Assembly: GCA_032718475.1 (NCBI GenBank)
Contig: JAUCBJ010007822.1
Coordinates: 124,001-188,000 of the forward strand
From: Nemertoderma westbladi
Taxonomy: Eukaryota > Xenacoelomorpha > Nemertodermatida > Nemertodermatidae
DNA: 64,000 bases
Direction: 5' to 3'
The number at the start of each line of letters is the position of its first letter. Positions within the stretch are counted from its first letter, which is position 1. The notes beneath the pieces are model-generated. The model made no database searches, was not told where the DNA came from, and saw nothing but the letters and a program-made list of their open reading frames with translations. A program made the translations under genes and the position numbers. This document shows, one piece after another, positions 23,851-33,402 of the stretch.

Positions 23851-24046
23851 TTGTCTGTACAATCTGATCAGGCTTACACGCCTTCTGCTCAATATTGGCC
23901 TACAAACAAATAAAACCGACAGAAACAAGTAAAATCTCAATAAAAAACCAGGGCGGCCGTTCCCTGATTAAGTACTAAGACCTACCGGTATATAATTATC
24001 AAATCGAATAATACTAATGTACTTATACTGGAAGTACCGGTTAGGA

Positions 24047-24160
24047 CAGTTGGGCCTACGGACCTACAGAAGTACCGGTTCTGGCAGTTGGACCTACGGA
24101 CCTACAGCAGTACCGGTTCTGGCAGTTGGGCCTACTGACCTACAGAAGTACCGGTTCAGA
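24047..24160. repeat. 38-bp repeat, three copies
   Basis: Three 38-bp units starting at 24047, 24085 and 24123, each with CAGTTGG(G/A)CCTAC and AGTACCGGTTC, close to the inner edge of the 5' LTR. Confidence 0.9.
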
Positions 24161-24224
24161 TTTACCGGTCAACCGGTACTTTCAACTTTATTGCTTACTG
24201 CAATAAAGAAGCTATATCCGTTAT

Positions 24225-25427
24225 TGTTCGCGCTTTCAGACTTTTGGCAGTTTAACCCGCCAAATTAGGATGTCTTCTAGATAATAAATCGCTTTTAGCC
24301 TCTGACAAGTATTTGATTCACTACACTAGTTGAAACCAATCTGTGCGCGATCATTCACCCGCTGGATATACCCGGGAGATTGATTTCGACAGCTTAATCT
24401 TATTGCTATGTAAGCCTAATGTATTATTCGACTGACAGTATTATATAATCTCTGACAATATTATTCACCTTCGGGGAATATTAACAGTTCCTTTAGGACG
24501 TGGCGCTCTATCTATATAAACAGAGTTATGACTTAAACTACTCACAACGATATGGCTTAGTTATAATTCACATATATGGCACATTCTTTAGGAAATGCTT
24601 CGTTATCAGTCTCACTCATACACAATGCTGCACAATATTGCACACTAATCTGCCGATCTTCACTGATTTTAGTCACATATAAAAGGAACACAGACCGACT
24701 CATGTAGGGTCTATCAAATAACATTAGATTCACTTCAAACCACTTTAACATAAGTCGCAATCGTTATATGTAACCTGTCTCTCTTACCTTCAGTATATCA
24801 AGAATAATGGGGTTTCGGGGTTATTTCTCGTTATTCCCATATAATATTTCATCACCATATAATGAAGAACCGACAGTAAATAGCAGTATAACAATATAAA
24901 CGTATGTACGATAAGATAAGTTAAGTTGAGAGTTGATGTGATGGTGTGATCAGATTTGTTATGTTTGGTATGGTATGGTTGATAACGGATATATGTCCTT
25001 ATAATTAAGCCTACTAGTGTTAGGCTAAAAGCAGAAAAACACAGAATATTCCAAAAGCCGTTATTTTCTGGCTTAAGAAAACCAACACACTGAACCCTGT
25101 GAGCTATTGCAGGTAGATTTCAACACAGAAAGGAAAAGCTCTCATTGGCAGAGTTCCATATTCCACAGGTTCCAAATCATCTAAAATGCCAAACCTCCCT
25201 AGCCTTTGCAGCCCGTAGCTAACACACAGAATGAATCACTCTGTTTGGTTGACCTTGCTCTGGTTGGTTGATCGAACCGAACAAGGAGGCCGTCGCTAGG
25301 CAAAATCAGCCAATCAGCCGGTAGCTTCCATCATTCGAGCCAGTGAGCTTTTTAGAGTATTCCAGCGCCTTGGGGGGAACTGGATTGCGTAGCAAAGGGC
25401 CAGTTATATCCCACAAAAGCTTTTACA
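24225..25427 (-). repeat. 5' LTR of the BEL element
   Basis: 1203 bp, the same length as its partner at 12496-13698 and different at only about four sites by eye. Followed outside by the target duplication TATTC (25428-25432). It should contain the element's promoter; no clear TATA box was identified. Confidence 0.95.
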
Positions 25428-25432
25428 TATTC

Positions 25433-25495
25433 TTCACATGGGGGTAACTGCAAAGTGAAATATAACGGCAGGGAGTCTGGTATTCTTCACATGGG
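25433..25495. mobile_element. Small TIR element, right part
   Basis: Ten bases (TTCACATGGG) complete the inverted repeat interrupted at 12495. After a 34-bp spacer, a second copy of the end, CTGGTATTCTTCACATGGG (25477-25495), directly abuts the second block of the 36-bp satellite. The element before BEL insertion was about 274 bp. Confidence 0.65.
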
Positions 25496-26754
25496 CCGAC
25501 CAATGTACTAAATAGTAAAACATTAATGACGTAGGCCAATCTACTAAATAGTAAAACATTAGTGACGTAGGCCAATCTACTAAATAGTAAAAGATTAGTG
25601 ACGTAGGCCAATCTACTAAATAGTAAAACATTACTGACGTAGGCCAATCTACTAAATAGTAAAACATTAGTGACGTAGGCCAATCTACTAAATAGTAAAA
25701 TATTAGTGACGTAAGCCAATCTACTAAACAGTAAAATATTAGTGACGTAGGCCAATCTACTAAATAGTAAAATATTAGTGACGTAGGCCAATCTACTAAA
25801 TAGTAAAATATTAGTGACGTAAGCCAATCTACTAAATAGTAAAAGATTAGTGACGTAGGCCAATCTACTAAATAGTAAAATATTAGTGACGTAGGCCAAT
25901 CTACTAAATAGTAAAATATTAGTGACGCAAGCCAATCTACTAAATTGTAAAACATTAATGACGTAGGCCAATCTACTAAATAGTAAAATATTAGTGACGT
26001 AGGCCAATCTACTAAATAGTAAAACATTAGTGACGTAGGCAAATCTACTAAATAGTAAAACATTAATGACGTAGGCAAATCTACTAAATAGTAAAACATT
26101 AGTGACGTAGGCCAATCTACTAAATAGTAAAATAGTAGTGACGTAGGCCAATCTACTAAATAGTAAAATAGTAGTGACGTATGCCAATCTACTAAATAGC
26201 AAAATATTAGTGACGTAGGCCAATCTACTAAATAGCAAAATATTAGTGACGTACGCCAATCTACTAAATAGTAAAATATTAGTGACGTAGGCAAATCTAC
26301 TAAATAGTAAAATATTAGTGACGTAGGCCAATCTAATAAATAGCAAAATATTAGTGACGTACGCCAATCTACTAAATAGTAAAATATTAGTGACGTAGGC
26401 CAATCTACTAAATAGTAAAATATTAGTGACGTAGGCCAATCTACTAAATAGTAAAATATTAGTGACGTAGGCCAATCTAATAAATATCAAAATAGTAGTG
26501 ACGTAGGCAAATCTATTAAATAGTAAAATATTAGTGACGTAGGCAAATCTACTAAATAGTAAAATATTAGTGACGTAGGCCAATCTAATAAATATCAAAA
26601 TAGTAGTGACGTAGGCAAATCTACTAAATAGTAAAATATTAGTGACGTAGGCAAATCTACTAAATAGTAAAATATTAGTGACGTAGGCCAATCTAATAAA
26701 TATCAAAATAGTAGTGACGTAAGCCAATCTACTAAATAGTAAAATAGTAGTGAT
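25496..26754. repeat. 36-bp satellite, block 2 (about 35 units)
   Basis: Same 36-bp unit and same orientation as 10252-12283, but more diverged: AATATTAGTG replaces AACATTAGTG in many units, and GGCAAATC, AATAAATATC and AGCAAAAT variants recur in groups of three units. It is best read as the other half of one satellite that was split by the nested insertions at 12285-25495. Confidence 0.95.
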
Positions 26755-26825
26755 GGTAATTGAATTAGTGTGATTTCACCTTTTTATTTTATATTTAAAC
26801 TTTCTTCTCAAATGTGAGGCAAATA

Positions 26826-27274
26826 TGAGGTGCCGTTAAAGCGTTAACCCCAAAAGGACAGCAATAATACTGTATTGGAGGTTTTAAAAATAATATTAGA
26901 GGATTTAAAAACATATTTTCGGCCGAAATATTTTATTACATTTTCAGCTTTTCCATTTGATGAAATTCTACACATCAATTCGTTATTATTATTATCCTGT
27001 GGTTTCATTGCAATACGCCGGATTATGATGAAAATGTTCAAGAAACACGTTTATACTGTAAGCAACAAAATACTTACTTCAAAGATCATTTCAATTCCCT
27101 CCAAACTTGTGAAATCACGAAATATTTCATCAAATGAAAGAGCTGAAAATGTAATATAATTATATATATATATATATAATTTATTTCGGCCGAAAAAAAT
27201 GTTTTTAAATTGTGTAATATTCTACTTAAAACTTCTAATATTATTGCTGACCTTTTGGCGTTAACGACGCCTCA
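26826..27274. mobile_element. MITE with long inverted repeats and TA target
   Basis: 449 bp. The left end TGAGGTGCCGTTAAAGCG and the right end (inverted TGAGGCGTCGTTAACGCC) are flanked by TA on both sides. Inverted similarity extends about 200 bp inward from each end, including TTTCGGCCGAAA and ATTACATTTTCAGCT in both arms. There is no transposase. The TA target duplication fits Tc1/mariner-like or similar families. It ends 41 bp before the PGAP4 start codon. Confidence 0.78.
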
Positions 27275-27315
27275 TACTCTTACAGTAAACTAATTGTGTT
27301 GAAATTTAAAATAAA

Positions 27316-28560
27316 ATGCGCGCTTATGCTTTACTTCAATACTTCTTGAGAGTTTGTTGTAAGAAATACGTCGCATATTGGACATTGGTATTCGCAGCGA
27401 CGTTTATATTTGCGTTACCAATACTATGTTGGAATATCAAACATACAGTTTACCACAATATCCGATTATTGCTGACAAACGACGAATACTTTGTCCAAAC
27501 AAACAATGTACGACTACACGAATCTCTCATTAAACTAAACTCGATCCCGATGTCGACAACTTCACAAAACCAATATTTCAACTCGAGTGATTTGGGAATA
27601 ATTACTAATAATAACGAGTCATACCGTTACGTAATAGCTATCATCACCAGCTACAGGAGTGACATAGCAACGGGTTATAAACCTCATTACGCAGTGCAGA
27701 ATTTACTTTCAGTTATCCAACACACTAAGGGCCGGTCCGATACAGTTGTACTGCTGTGTGACTCGTACACCAATCCCAGCGGCGACGCCCAATTCATATC
27801 GCACTTTGTACCGGTAACATTCGTTAGGCCAATCGGTAAACATAGTACCCTATTGCTGCGTGAGTACCCATATTGGAGGCGGATGCATCAACAACGGTTA
27901 GATTACGCGGGATGTTTAAACGAAACCCGTCGCTACTCATCTAAATACACAATACTCCTAGAGGATGACACTTTAGCGCGTTCTGACTTCACTAGTCTGC
28001 TCGATTTTGTTCTAGAATTTAAAACTTCTGGAATTCTCCGAGAATCTACGGTAGAAGATAATCGTTTAGGCATCATTAAACTGTATATGCCTACGTGGAT
28101 GCAAGGTTTCGCAATGACTGATGATAACCAACGTGTTGTCGAGTTGTTCCAGGTTGTTTTCGTTTTAACTTCCCTATTTAATCTTATTCAATACATAGTC
28201 ACAGGTTTCTGGAACTTTAACAACGTAATTGTGGGATTTGTATACTTTCTTCTGGTCACTCTGGCGCTCGGCAGACAAAATGTCCTCCAGTTTCGATGGT
28301 GGTTGGAGTACCTACCGTACGACGCATTCCGACTAGTGACCTCACGCACGCATTGTTCTACAACCGCTATACTATATGACTCCCAGCTCGCCTCCCTATT
28401 GGCTGATCACATTTTGGATTCCTGGCAACCAGGCACTCCCATTGACTTCATTATTGGTCAGTTTATGGAGAGACAGTTATTTTGGATTCAATGTTTATTG
28501 GAACCCAGCCCATTTACCCATATAGGACGCATTGTTACAGTCCAAGAGTTAGGGAATTAA
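27316..28560 (+). CDS. PGAP4: Post-GPI-attachment GalNAc transferase 4 (TMEM246-like), intronless
   Basis: 414 codons, close to the roughly 400 of vertebrate PGAP4. Known role: a Golgi type II glycosyltransferase that adds the GalNAc side chain to GPI anchors. Seen here: a short cytoplasmic tail, a signal-anchor helix (about 20-42), a luminal region with NSS and NES sequons, the metal-binding acidic motif LEDDT (E216, D217, D218), and then LGIIKLYMPTWMQ. A hydrophobic hairpin (about 274-320), the unusual tandem transmembrane insertion of this family, splits the catalytic domain. HCSTTAILYDSQ and the C-terminal EPSPFTHIGR also fit. There are no introns or frame lesions. A poly(A) signal follows 84 bp after the stop. 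Identity rests on motif order and recognisable homology, not a search. Confidence 0.85.
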   Translation: MRAYALLQYFLRVCCKKYVAYWTLVFAATFIFALPILCWNIKHTVYHNIRLLLTNDEYFVQTNNVRLHESLIKLNSIPMSTTSQNQYFNSSDLGIITNNNESYRYVIAIITSYRSDIATGYKPHYAVQNLLSVIQHTKGRSDTVVLLCDSYTNPSGDAQFISHFVPVTFVRPIGKHSTLLLREYPYWRRMHQQRLDYAGCLNETRRYSSKYTILLEDDTLARSDFTSLLDFVLEFKTSGILRESTVEDNRLGIIKLYMPTWMQGFAMTDDNQRVVELFQVVFVLTSLFNLIQYIVTGFWNFNNVIVGFVYFLLVTLALGRQNVLQFRWWLEYLPYDAFRLVTSRTHCSTTAILYDSQLASLLADHILDSWQPGTPIDFIIGQFMERQLFWIQCLLEPSPFTHIGRIVTVQELGN

Positions 28561-28643
28561 ATTATTAGTGAACTTATTTTTTTGTGTTTTAATTTTAATT
28601 AGTTTACTTGTATGAGACTGATCTGTTTGACAATTTAGCAGGA

Positions 28644-28649
28644 AATAAA
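28644..28649 (+). promoter_or_regulatory. Poly(A) signal AATAAA for PGAP4
   Basis: The first AATAAA after the PGAP4 stop codon, 84 bp downstream, in an AT-rich 3' region. Confidence 0.6.
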
Positions 28650-28960
28650 TAAGTATATTATTATATTATTATTTTATAATACAACATAATAATTATTAAA
28701 TGTTGGCCCTACATTTGAAAATGACAATTTTCTATTATGACTATTTTGGCTAAATGGCTTCAGGTTTCCCCCGGTGGTTCGTGTTTAACTTTACACTCTT
28801 TACACTTTTACTGCACTTTATTTCTTTAAACATATAAACCGACTCGCATCTTCCTATAGAGTGCCACTATATTCAGGGTGATAGCCCGATAGGTGATACC
28901 TACTGTAAATAAAGGCTAATTAAAATATTATTTATACATATTATTTGAAAAATTGATTTT
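28650..28960. other. Intergenic spacer
   Basis: AT-rich unique sequence between PGAP4 and a 25-bp array. I see nothing else in it. Confidence 0.5.
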
Positions 28961-29290
28961 ATGAGATTTATTTATTATTTATTTTATAAGATTTATTTAT
29001 TATTTATTTTATAAGATTTATTTATTATTTATTTTATAAGATTTATTTATTATTTATTTTATAAGATTTATTTATTATTTATTTTATAAGATTTATTTAT
29101 TATTTATTTTATAAGATTTATTTATTATTTATTTTATAAGATTTATTTATTATTTATTTTATAAGATTTATTTATTATTTATTTTATAAGATTTATTTAT
29201 TATTTATTTTATAAGATTTATTTATTATTTATTTTATAAGATTTATTTATTATTTATTTTATAAGATTTATTTATTATTTATTTTATAAG
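28961..29290. repeat. 25-bp AT-only minisatellite, about 13 units
   Basis: Virtually identical 25-bp units ATAAGATTTATTTATTATTT plus ATTTT, starting every 25 bp from 28961 (first unit ATGAG) to 29286. It lies between the convergent 3' ends of PGAP4 and RSPH10B. The near absence of variants suggests recent expansion. Confidence 0.97.
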
Positions 29291-29772
29291 GCTTTAAGCA
29301 GCTTATTATTCAGCCTTAAGGATTGATTTTATTGTGTTCGAGATTAGGATATTACTATAACAACCGCAGCATAGTGAGTGGTCTGGAACTAGGTGATAAT
29401 AATATTTATATATATATTTATAGCGCACAATAAATACGTATTTCTGGCGCACTAATCGAAAAAGTTACAATTATTAATGATTATTGATCTATTTACATTG
29501 ATATTGTATCCGATGGGTAATGTTTTAGCTCTGGGGGTTCTTGACAACGCTGCCAATACTTATAACTTATGTATGATATCCACATTCTCCAGCTATCGAT
29601 TTGATAATTATAGCTATAGTTAATTATGTGGTATATGCAGTGATAAAAAACAGGTCTATAAAAATAACGAAATCACCAATTGAATAAATTAAATTAAATC
29701 TGTTATCCACCCCAATAAATTACTAAAAAATATCCCATATTTACAATGTTGAGTCGATGGTATAATTTACTT
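29291..29772. other. Intergenic spacer, 3' side of RSPH10B
   Basis: AT-rich, no ORF. It should include the RSPH10B 3' UTR; I could not fix a single convincing poly(A) signal. Confidence 0.5.
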
Positions 29773-32400
29773 TCAGTTTGAAGGTTGTTGGTCCAAGACG
29801 GTAGGTGCTGACTCCGGTTCAGGAGTAGCGTCATCAGCATCGCGTTCCGAGTTAACCAGTTCGTTATCACTCTCGGGGTTGACCATTAAGGATTTCAATA
29901 AATGCGCCGTTCTTTCGTCCATCCGTTTCTCTACAAACGTTTCTCTCTCCAACTCAACCACTCGTTGCCTTTCCTTAAGGACATTCTCGCGGATATCATC
30001 CAGATGTTTAGCAGCTTTGTAAAACTTCATTACGAAGAAAACATGGAGCTGATGAGTCCAGAAATTAAACTGTTTAGTTTCCTCGTCGATATCATCCAGA
30101 GCGACTTCCGGTTCCGTTGGTCTATCCGGAACGGTATCGGAACCCGCTGGTTCCACCACTTCGGATGGTTCGAACTCGACCATCGGCTCTTCCTCCACTT
30201 CCGGCATCGACTCCGGGGGCTTCGGTTCCTTAGACGCCGCCGCGGCCACCGATTTACTCGCTCGACGCGATTTCTTCCCCGATGATTTGCTCGCTTTCTC
30301 GTCGACATCGAGTTTCAAACTCGATTCCTTCCCCTTCCCGAGGGACTTGGATCTACTAGCGGACACCGTGGGACTCGCATCTTTAATCTGTTCGCTACGA
30401 ACCGAGAGTTTACTCGGTTCCGACTTCTCGTCGACTTCCACCTCGGGCTGCGATTGGTTGGGTCGCGGACTCGACTGGCCAATAGCGACGCGGCTTTCCA
30501 CCGTCGAGGGCCGCGGTGTCTCGGGATTCTCTATTACCTCCTCGGTAACGAGTTTCACGGCGCAGCCTAGGAGAGCCTCGAAGAACTCGAGAAAACTCAG
30601 ATCAAACTCGAGGTTGCAGACCCCGTCATCGGGGTCGTAGAGTTTCGGGTCGTCCGCGGAAAGAATCCCGAGGATATCCCGGGAAGAGAGCCGATCCGAT
30701 ACGAGACGGAGTTCCGACATCATCCAGAGGAATCCGCGACACGAGATCGCGTACTCGTCGCGTCGCGAAACGAACCGCGGGTTGGAGTCGCAGACACTGC
30801 GGAAGATGTTCCAACAGTCGTCGATGTATCCCAAAGCGATAACCGCCCGACGAGTTTCCCCGAGGAAGTTTCCGCCGACTTTACTCGCGTATTTGAGGAT
30901 GTTTCTATGGACGAGTTGGGAGAAACAGTTTGAGAGGACGGGGGAAGGGTGGCAGGGATCGACGAGGTACGAGATGCGAACTAGAGCGTCGACGAAGTCC
31001 CGGAAGAGGAGTTTATCATCGGGATCATGGGAGGCGGGTCGGGAACGCGAGAGGCAGCGGTCCATCTGTGGGAGCGTGGCGTCGCCCAGCCGGTGGACGC
31101 GGCAGTCCTTTAGGAGACGCCACAACTGGAGTCGAGTCATCACGAAAGTGTTGTCGATGTTGACACCATGCCCGATAGCCGCGTAGATGTTATAGATCTT
31201 CTTGAGTTGGTTGATATTGCGGAGGATCGCTTTCTGTACTTGTCCGACTTCTAGAGTCGTGTCCAGGTCCACGCGGCTCGTGTCCGGGAATATATCTTGT
31301 ACGTCCAACGCGATGCTGAGAGCCATCGAGTCAGGGTCTATTTGTTCGGATTCCGAGGGCGGCAACGGGGTTCGTGTCCGAATCTCGGAGATGTCCGGGG
31401 TCTGATCGCCCACAATCTCGAACTCGGGGTACTCCAACATGCGGTCCTTATGGAAGACCCCCGTGTAGGTTCGTCCGTTCTTGAAGGTGAAGATTCCACG
31501 TCCGTGTTTCTCGTTGTCGACCCAGTCGCCCTGGTAACGGGCGCCGCTTGCGTATCGGAACTCTCCGAATCCGTGGCGTTTCCCGACTCGCCAGACGCCC
31601 ACGTACTGATTCCGTGCGGCGTACTGGCTCCCCGGAACCCGTCGCAGGTACCACGTGTGCTCCCCCTGTCCGCTCTGCACTCCGGCCTCCCACTGACCGA
31701 CGTACTCCTCGTCGGCCGCTAGCCAACGCATCGTCCCCCGTCCGTGCCGTCGCCCCGCCTTCCACTGCCCTTCGTACACGTTGCCCGACATGTAACGACG
31801 CACCCCGAACCCGTTTCGCAACCCGCGGGACCATTCCCCCTCGTAGAAAGATAAACTATCGTCATCGTAATAGGCGATTCCGTGGCCATTCGGTTTACCA
31901 TTCTCCCAATGACCGCGATACGTAAGATTTATCGACGGAACACGGAACGTTCCCTGACCGTGGCGTCTCCCGTTCCACACATCCCCTTCGTAGTAGGACT
32001 CGTCCAACCACATATAGCGACCATGTCCGGATATCCTGTTGGATTGGAACTCCCCGTGGTAAACGATTCCATCGGTCCAGGTATAAACCCCCAAACCGCT
32101 CATCATACCATCCAAAAAGTCTCCCTCGTAGCGGTTGCCCCCCATAAACACCGCCACCCCGTTGCCATGCAAACACGCGTCCTTTGTTTCCCCCTCGTAA
32201 GATTCTATTATTAGTTCAAGTAATTCCGGGTCATCATGGAATGGATCTTCTTTCCTAACTGGAATTTGTTCTTCCGGTTCAGTTTCTACCACGGCCGGTT
32301 CCAGTGTGTCTGTGACGTCCTCCACTGCACTTGTAACTTCTACGGGTTTTTCCTGTGGAGTAGCTTCGGCCGATTTACGTTTCTTCTTATCTTTTGCCAT
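29773..32400 (-). CDS. RSPH10B: Radial spoke head 10-like MORN-repeat protein, intronless
   Basis: One uninterrupted frame of 875 codons from the ATG at 32400. An upstream in-frame ATG at 32445 would add 15 hydrophobic residues; I prefer 32400 because it opens with a Lys-rich MAKDKKKRKS start. About ten MORN repeats (YxGxWxxGxxHGxG type, e.g. YEGQWKAGRRHGRGTM) span residues about 70-330. A conserved mid-domain follows, containing INQLKKIYNIYAAIGHG and LQLWRLLKDCRVHRLG, which is diagnostic of RSPH10B. The C-terminus has a low-complexity acidic, Ser/Lys-rich linker and a final coiled coil. The length matches vertebrate RSPH10B (about 870). Known role: an axonemal radial-spoke protein of motile cilia and sperm flagella. 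GC content is markedly higher than in neighbouring sequence. No lesions, and no introns where vertebrate homologues have many. Confidence 0.87.
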   Translation of the reverse strand: MAKDKKKRKSAEATPQEKPVEVTSAVEDVTDTLEPAVVETEPEEQIPVRKEDPFHDDPELLELIIESYEGETKDACLHGNGVAVFMGGNRYEGDFLDGMMSGLGVYTWTDGIVYHGEFQSNRISGHGRYMWLDESYYEGDVWNGRRHGQGTFRVPSINLTYRGHWENGKPNGHGIAYYDDDSLSFYEGEWSRGLRNGFGVRRYMSGNVYEGQWKAGRRHGRGTMRWLAADEEYVGQWEAGVQSGQGEHTWYLRRVPGSQYAARNQYVGVWRVGKRHGFGEFRYASGARYQGDWVDNEKHGRGIFTFKNGRTYTGVFHKDRMLEYPEFEIVGDQTPDISEIRTRTPLPPSESEQIDPDSMALSIALDVQDIFPDTSRVDLDTTLEVGQVQKAILRNINQLKKIYNIYAAIGHGVNIDNTFVMTRLQLWRLLKDCRVHRLGDATLPQMDRCLSRSRPASHDPDDKLLFRDFVDALVRISYLVDPCHPSPVLSNCFSQLVHRNILKYASKVGGNFLGETRRAVIALGYIDDCWNIFRSVCDSNPRFVSRRDEYAISCRGFLWMMSELRLVSDRLSSRDILGILSADDPKLYDPDDGVCNLEFDLSFLEFFEALLGCAVKLVTEEVIENPETPRPSTVESRVAIGQSSPRPNQSQPEVEVDEKSEPSKLSVRSEQIKDASPTVSASRSKSLGKGKESSLKLDVDEKASKSSGKKSRRASKSVAAAASKEPKPPESMPEVEEEPMVEFEPSEVVEPAGSDTVPDRPTEPEVALDDIDEETKQFNFWTHQLHVFFVMKFYKAAKHLDDIRENVLKERQRVVELERETFVEKRMDERTAHLLKSLMVNPESDNELVNSERDADDATPEPESAPTVLDQQPSN

Positions 32401-33402
32401 TATTTGAACAATATTTCCACTTTTTTTCAAGATTATCAAAAACACCTTTGCCTCATATTTTCTAATTTAGCCCTGAATTACCGGTAATTAAGTATATGCA
32501 ATGCAGATTGTAGCCTACATTCTATAATTATACAAGATAATGTTTAATGTATATGTTTAATGTTTATGTTTAATGTAAATAGGGCGTGAGGAAGCAAATG
32601 CTTTTAAAGCCCGTACACACAATAAATAAAATTAACGGAGACATATGTAAAATATATATATGAAATTGTACTGTACACATAAATAAAATATTGACTGGGT
32701 TAAAACACAGGGTTTTAGGTAAAACTGAACGTAATCGGGACCGCACAAAGTAGTATGATAATAGGCTGGGAAAAAAAGCGTTAGTTCAAATTAGTATTAA
32801 AATTTTTATTAAAATTCCCGGTCAGGATAGTCCATCGGCATGTATATAAGTTTATAAATTAATCTCAATACCGGGTCCGGGTGTATCAGCTTCATCAGGC
32901 CAAATTACAAAATTATAATATAAAATTCATGTCAGGAATAAAAGGCAAATAAAAAGTATTATGAACTAGGTATTGTGGTATATAAAGTTAAAAACAAAAT
33001 TAGAGATTTGGGGTATAACAGTGGACAATTAAAGCTATAGTAAATTATAGAAAAAATGCAATGCAGCAACAGCAACTGAGGTAGTAAAAAATCAAACGAT
33101 TATTGGGAACATGGTGTAAAATAAATAAATAAATAAAAATTATATATAGGTAAAAAGTTCTGTATTAGGTGTTGTCTCCCAAAACAACAAATAACAGTTC
33201 AATAAAGATAGTTATATTATATTATATTATCACTGTACAATTAGTTAGGATATAGTATAAACTTTAAAAATACATTGCAGCAGCGTATAGTATAAACTTT
33301 AAAAATACATTGCAGCAGCGGAGAGGGTAGGGAGAAGTGTGAATCTGAGAGTGTGTGTTTGTGGGGAGAGGGGGGGGGGGGGGGGGGGGGGTGATGAACA
33401 AA
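32401..33402. other. RSPH10B upstream region and LINE 3' flank
   Basis: AT-rich. It should hold the RSPH10B promoter on the minus strand. The part nearest 33402 probably contains the 3' UTR of the minus-strand LINE. A 36-bp direct duplication (TATAAACTTTAAAAATACAT, about 33250-33318) and a 22-base G run occur here. No ORF of note. Confidence 0.5.
33370..33391. repeat. Poly-G tract, 22 bases
   Basis: An uninterrupted run of 22 G on the plus strand, 12 bp beyond the 3' end of the LINE ORF. The length may be unreliable in the assembly. Confidence 0.85.

Larger units (their letters stand above)
21941..24224 (-). other. Long untranslated leader of the BEL element
   Basis: About 2.3 kb between the 5' LTR and ORF1 with no credible ORF. 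It contains scattered GAATACCGGTAT motifs (22077-22320), a 288-bp duplicated block and a 38-bp triplication. The same leader, with the 288-bp spacing kept, follows the inverted LTR at the right end of the window, so it belongs to the element and is not a secondary insertion. It could hold packaging or dimerisation signals; this is inference. Confidence 0.75.
12496..25427 (-). mobile_element. Complete BEL/Pao-type LTR retrotransposon, RT-deleted
   Basis: Two direct repeats of exactly 1203 bp (12496-13698 and 24225-25427), each bounded by TG and CA, enclose 10.5 kb. The 5-bp sequence TATTC flanks both ends (12491-12495 and 25428-25432), a typical target duplication. By eye the LTRs differ at only about four positions (near 12848, 12903, 13218 and 13437 in the left copy), so the insertion is young. 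All coding is on the minus strand: leader, ORF1 (coiled coil), ORF2 (BEL gag-like domain, zinc knuckles, aspartic protease, then a direct jump to the sequence after RNase H), and a decayed ORF3. RT, RNase H and integrase catalytic cores are absent, so it cannot move without help. A purine stretch GGGAGCGG just before the 3' LTR may be the polypurine tract. I find no TGG-type primer-binding site beside the 5' LTR. Confidence 0.93.

Noticed and set aside
12285-25495. A single 13.2-kb DNA transposon bounded by the CCCATGTGAAG inverted repeats
   Set aside because: The interior has its own LTRs and 5-bp target duplication, and the inverted repeat itself is cut by it; the outer repeats belong to a small older element.
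29902-32487. Many overlapping ORFs on both strands across RSPH10B
   Set aside because: Shadows of the GC-rich RSPH10B frame; none shows MORN or other conserved motifs.
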